NCBI GenBank assembly: GCA_004376575.1
Contig: SOJN01000022.1
Coordinates: 1-47,855 of the forward strand
DNA length: 47,855 nt
Direction of reading: 5' to 3'
Source of the DNA: a candidate division TA06 bacterium
GTDB lineage: Bacteria > Hydrothermota > DG-26 > E44-bin18
The notes beneath the pieces were generated by a model. The model did no database searches. It worked only from the letters and a program-made list of their open reading frames with translations, and had not been told where the DNA came from. Within the stretch, counting starts at the first letter, position 1. The number at the start of each line of letters is the position of its first letter. Below are positions 44,579-47,855 of this stretch, in pieces. A program made the position numbers and the translations under genes.

Positions 44579-46978
44579 ATGAAAAGAACTGTTTTTGTCT
44601 TAACACTGGTTTTCAGCTTGATCTCGGCCGTAAGAGTCTGTGCCCAAGAGCCCTACAAGCTACCTCCCAAAGAGATCATAGACATCCTTGATGTTCCTCG
44701 GCCTCCCATCGCGTCCATAAGCCCAACCTCAGAGCTGATGCTCCTTGTAGAATATGAACCGATGCCTTCCATTGCGTACCTGGCTCAACCACTTCTAAGA
44801 CTCGCAGGGATAAGAATAACACCGAAGAACAACAGCCGTCAGAAAACGATATTCTATACAGGGCTTGTGATCAAGAGATTGGAAGATGGGAAAGCCAGGC
44901 GCATTTCTCTTCCAGAAGGTGCGAAACTGGGTTTTCCTCAGTGGTCGTTTGATGGCCGCTGGGTAGCCTTCCTCCGTTACACTGACAAGGGAGTGGAATT
45001 GTGGGCAGCAGAAACAGAATCGGGAAAAGCGAAGCCTCTCACTGCTCCTAACATTAACGCGGTCCTTACTAGCGGCTTTCGGTGGATGCCCGATAATCGT
45101 CATCTGATCGTCAATGCTGTTCTGGAGGACAGGGGGCCCCCACCGGAATCTCCTTCTTCTCCTGTGGGACCTAATATACAGGAAACAGCGGGCAAGTTCT
45201 CAAAGGTGCGCACATACCAGGACCTGCTGGAGGATTCTTACGATGAAGATTTGTTTGATTACTATGCCACGTCCCAAATCGTCGTGGTGGACGTGATTTC
45301 TGGGCAGGCCCGCAAGATAGGGGCTCCTGGAATCTATATGGATGTGTCTCCTTCACCTGATGGGAACCTGCTACTTGTTGAAAAAATCAAGAAGCCATAT
45401 TCCCACAGTGTTCCTTACTACTACTTTCCCTTTTCGATTGAAATCTGGAATAATGAAGGCGAGCCTGTCCACCTTCTTGCTGATATGCCTCTGACTGATG
45501 AAGTTCCCATAAGAGGAGTTCCCACTGGCCCCAGGTCTCTCAGATGGCGGCCGCTCAGGCCTGCCACCCTTATCTGGGTTGAAGCTCTGGATGATGGTGA
45601 CCCGGAGAGAGAGGTTCCCCACAGGGATAAGCTCATGACCCTTTCTGCTCCCTTCAAGGAGAACCCAGAGGAGGTCAGAAGAATCGAGCATCGATTTTCG
45701 AGAATCTCCTGGCTGGAGGAAGAAGGGCGGGTTTTCATCGCAGAATATGACTGGAAGAAAAGATGGCGGACCACTTATCTGATCAACGTTGACAAGCCAG
45801 AAATACCTGAAAAGAAAATCTTTGACCTAAGCGTGCATGATCGCTACAACGACCCGGGCCATCCGATTGTGAAAACGACTGAGTCGGGAGAGCATATTCT
45901 ACTCCAGGATGGGGACTGGATTTATCTTTCTGGGGGCGGTGCTTCACCTGAAGGCGACAGGCCTTTTCTGGATAGGATGAACACCAAAACATTGGAGAAA
46001 GAACGGTTGTTTCAGTCAGGTGCAAAAAGCTATGAGGTCTTTTATGATTTTGTGGGGGATTCCCGCAATAAGATAGTAACGAGCCGCGAATCCAAAACTG
46101 ATCCCCCCAATTTCTACTCAGTCGACTTGGAGAGCAAAAAAAGGCAAGCTCTCACTGATTTCAAGGACCCTGCTCCCCAGCTAAAGGGTGTAAAGAAGCA
46201 ACTCATAAAACACACGAGGGAGGATGGAGTTAAGCTCTCCGGCACTCTCTATTTACCTCCTGAGTACAAAAAAGGGAGACGGCTTCCGGTGGTAATTTGG
46301 GCATACCCTCTCGAATACAGCGACCCTGACGTTGCGGGACAGGTAAGAGGTTCGCCTCATAGGTTCACCTTTCTTAGAGGGACCTCCCGCCTTTTCCTCC
46401 TCACTCAGGGGTATGCTGTCCTCGATCGTGCCCAGATGCCTATAGTCGGCGATCCAAAGACAATGAATGATACTTTTGTCGAGCAGGTTGTGGCCAGCGC
46501 AAAAGCAGCCATAGAGAAACTAGATGCCATGGGGATTGTTGACCCGAAGCGAGTCGGTGTGGGCGGACACAGTTATGGAGCCTTCATGACAGTCAACTTG
46601 CTGGCACACTCCGATCTTTTTGCCGCAGGAATCGCCAAGAGCGGAGCCTACAACAGAACCCTGACACCGTTTGGGTTCCAGAGCGAGCGGAGAACCCTCT
46701 GGGAAGCCCCGGAGGCATACTTCAAGGTTTCTCCCTTCATGCATGCCGACAAGATCAATGAACCTCTTCTTCTCATTCACGGCGAAATTGACAGCAACTC
46801 CGGTACATATCCCCTCCAGTCGCAGAGGCTCTTTCACGCCTTGAAGGGACACGGCGCCACCGCCCGCCTGGTCATGCTTCCTTATGAGGGTCATGGTTAT
46901 AGAGCCAGAGAGTCAGTCCTTCATGTGCTGGCCGAAATGATCGAATGGTTTGACAAGTATGTGAAGAATAAGAAGTGA
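44579..46978 (+). CDS. Secreted S9 family prolyl oligopeptidase (acylaminoacyl/dipeptidyl peptidase-like)
   Basis: 799 aa. The signal peptide MKRTVFVLTLVFSLISAVRV is cleaved near 'CAQEP'. Residues about 40-550 are a TolB-like seven-bladed propeller ('LGFPQWSFDGRWVAFLRYTD', 'LRWRPLRPATLIWVEALDDG'). The alpha/beta-hydrolase domain carries the nucleophile Ser in GGHSYGAFM, the Asp in 'LLIHGEIDSNSGTYPLQSQR' and the His in 'MLPYEGHGYRARESV'. 'PVVIWAYPLEYSDPDVAGQV' and 'GTSRLFLLTQGYAVLDRAQM' place it near the glutamyl-endopeptidase-like S9 branch. It probably digests exported peptides for nutrition. The ATG has GGAG eight bases upstream. It lies between copies 3 and 4 of the palindromic repeat. Confidence 0.93.
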   Translation: MKRTVFVLTLVFSLISAVRVCAQEPYKLPPKEIIDILDVPRPPIASISPTSELMLLVEYEPMPSIAYLAQPLLRLAGIRITPKNNSRQKTIFYTGLVIKRLEDGKARRISLPEGAKLGFPQWSFDGRWVAFLRYTDKGVELWAAETESGKAKPLTAPNINAVLTSGFRWMPDNRHLIVNAVLEDRGPPPESPSSPVGPNIQETAGKFSKVRTYQDLLEDSYDEDLFDYYATSQIVVVDVISGQARKIGAPGIYMDVSPSPDGNLLLVEKIKKPYSHSVPYYYFPFSIEIWNNEGEPVHLLADMPLTDEVPIRGVPTGPRSLRWRPLRPATLIWVEALDDGDPEREVPHRDKLMTLSAPFKENPEEVRRIEHRFSRISWLEEEGRVFIAEYDWKKRWRTTYLINVDKPEIPEKKIFDLSVHDRYNDPGHPIVKTTESGEHILLQDGDWIYLSGGGASPEGDRPFLDRMNTKTLEKERLFQSGAKSYEVFYDFVGDSRNKIVTSRESKTDPPNFYSVDLESKKRQALTDFKDPAPQLKGVKKQLIKHTREDGVKLSGTLYLPPEYKKGRRLPVVIWAYPLEYSDPDVAGQVRGSPHRFTFLRGTSRLFLLTQGYAVLDRAQMPIVGDPKTMNDTFVEQVVASAKAAIEKLDAMGIVDPKRVGVGGHSYGAFMTVNLLAHSDLFAAGIAKSGAYNRTLTPFGFQSERRTLWEAPEAYFKVSPFMHADKINEPLLLIHGEIDSNSGTYPLQSQRLFHALKGHGATARLVMLPYEGHGYRARESVLHVLAEMIEWFDKYVKNKK

Positions 46979-46995
46979 GCGGTGGCCCGGGCCTT

Positions 46996-47056
46996 TTTCA
47001 CTTTTGCGAAAAAGTGAAATGGAACGCTGGTTGCATATTCCTGGGATTTTGAAAAC
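46996..47056. repeat. TTTCACTTTTGC-family intergenic element, copy 4
   Basis: Stem TTTCACTTTT (46996-47005) and AAAAGTGAAA (47010-47019) around GCGA, then TGGAACGCTGGTTGCATATT, CCTGGGATTTTGAAAAC, as in copies 2 and 3 but more diverged and shorter. It follows the T-run after the S9 gene. Confidence 0.7.
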
Positions 47057-47174
47057 TTAGATCATAAATCCTCATTCTTAAATGTAGAAGGACACTGTCC
47101 CCAACGCACGAGTACATGTTCGAAGCAGACTCTTCCCGAGAGTTTATGCTGAACGAAAGTGAAGTGCTCAAAGT

Positions 47175-47252
47175 GACCCGACTACGCTTTCGCTAGCTAC
47201 GTCGGGCTGCGCCAGCCCGTCGAAGCTCAACGAAGTTGAGCGAAGACGGGTC
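47175..47252. repeat. Nested inverted repeats
   Basis: The outer arms are GACCCG (47175-47180) and CGGGTC (47247-47252). Inside are CGGGCT/AGCCCG around GCGCC, and GCTCAAC/GTTGAGC around GAA. It could form a branched hairpin. Confidence 0.5.
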
Positions 47253-47807
47253 ATTCTGGAGGAGGCCGTTAGGCCGACGAAGAATCTGCTTTTGAGTTCC
47301 TTTCACCAGTGCCATACAGTTAAACAGCAAAAGCAGATCCTTCACTATCGTTCCCCGTGTGTCTCGCTTCGCGAGAAACGGGGCAAGCAGGAGCTCGCAG
47401 AACGACCGGGGTAGGCCCTTCTGTCAAGGGAGAGAGGAGGTATTGTGGGCGCGCTGCAAGCAGCGCTACTCCAGGAAGGAAGTGAACGGCAGTGTCGTGC
47501 AGAGCGAAAGCAGGTCCTTCGACTCCGCCGCTCAACTAGCTCACGGCTCCGCTCAGGACGAAATATGCCCCGTGGAAGGCGTCCTTAGCAAGAGCTCGCA
47601 GATTGCTTTGCCACCCTGGGTGGCGAGTTTATGCCGAGAGAATCGAGGTGCAACGACATATGCTGTTTTGGGTGGGGGAGAAGCGTAGGCGGTTTCCCCA
47701 CTTCGCCCGACTTCGCTCTTTCTAGCTACGTCGGGCTCCGCTTGGGACTTCGCGTTGGGTTGCGCCCCGGGAGCTTTGTGATAAATTTCACAAATTGGGG
47801 TGTTATT

Positions 47808-47855
47808 ACTAAGTCAAGATGTTAGTTTTTTACTACGTCAAAATGATAGTTTTTA
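47808..47855. repeat. 24-bp tandem repeat cut by the window edge
   Basis: Two direct units (47808-47831 and 47832-47855), 20 of 24 bases identical, both of the form ACTA-GTCA-ATG-TAGTTTTT. The array may continue beyond the window; if the window is a contig end, the assembly probably broke here. Confidence 0.6.

Larger units (their letters stand above)
46979..47855. other. Repeat-rich region at the window end with no supported gene (about 880 bp)
   Basis: It contains palindromic element copy 4, a nested hairpin at 47175-47252, a 16-nt direct repeat (CTAGCTACGTCGGGCT at 47193 and 47722), GC-rich short inverted repeats (for example CTCGCTTCGCGAG around 47367) and a terminal tandem repeat. Open frames here follow the repeats and have no domain or signal sequence. 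GGCCCGGGCCTTTTT just after the S9 stop (46984-46998) may act as a terminator, but its loop would be too tight. Confidence 0.6.

Noticed and set aside
39744-47056. CRISPR array
   Set aside because: The palindromic copies are kilobases apart, with no regular spacers and no cas genes.

Overview
The window reads as chromosomal DNA of an uncultivated Gram-negative-type bacterium. Large secreted proteins end in C-terminal sorting domains of the type IX (FlgD-like) kind, with a PNPF-type motif, 'GIYFYRL' and a terminal 'KKM..LVR'. Many genes start with TTG or GTG, and small palindromic or GTAC-rich repeats are scattered between genes. This combination is common in candidate phyla around the FCB group (for example WOR-3, TA06, Zixibacteria-like lineages). 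That assignment is an inference from style; there is no rRNA or tRNA here to test it.

Layout. 1-3.4 kb (minus strand): the start of a secreted protein and a complete FG-GAP/sorting-domain protein, with a decayed copy of its own 3' end upstream. 3.4-5.9 kb: a methyltransferase, a MoxR AAA ATPase broken by a GTAC-rich repeat element that also carries a 49-aa zinc-ribbon ORF, and a small lipoprotein. 6.0-8.0 kb (minus strand): a polyprenol-type GT2 glycosyltransferase and a UPF0104 flippase-like protein. 8.3-12.5 kb: a DUF4159 protein, a 629-aa protein of unknown family, and an M23 peptidase.

12.8-28.2 kb is a surface-polysaccharide region on the plus strand: methyltransferase, GT4, UDP-glucose dehydrogenase, UDP-glucuronate decarboxylase, GT-C enzyme, GT2, UPF0104, YfhO-like protein, two more GT2s, a WbaP-type priming transferase and a beta-propeller protein. 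Genes mostly overlap (ATGA, TGATG) or lie within about 50 bp. Two strong sigma70-type promoters, before the methyltransferase and before the dehydrogenase, would drive it. It can make UDP-glucuronate and UDP-xylose and load sugars on polyprenyl phosphate, but no Wzx, Wzy or ABC exporter is in view.

28.2-36.6 kb is housekeeping: DacB (PBP4), a 31-aa membrane peptide, TrpS, a multi-spanning membrane protein, LigA, a GT-C-like membrane protein that probably starts at ATT, and a HAD hydrolase. 36.6-37.9 kb has almost no genes and is full of inverted repeats. 37.8-47.0 kb is accessory and secreted: a promoter followed by two overlapping micro-ORFs and a TolB-like lipoprotein, an orphan sorting-domain remnant, two paralogous SVQQTSDGGY-repeat sorting-domain proteins, and an S9 peptidase. 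A repeat family built on the half-site TTTCACTTTTGC sits in the intergenic gaps of this part. The last 0.9 kb is repeat-rich and appears to encode no protein; it ends in a tandem repeat cut by the window edge.

Most interesting: the palindromic intergenic element family, the micro-ORF cascade, the GTAC-rich element that truncates moxR and also forms part of the ligA promoter, the 629-aa unknown protein, and several non-canonical or possibly leaderless starts.
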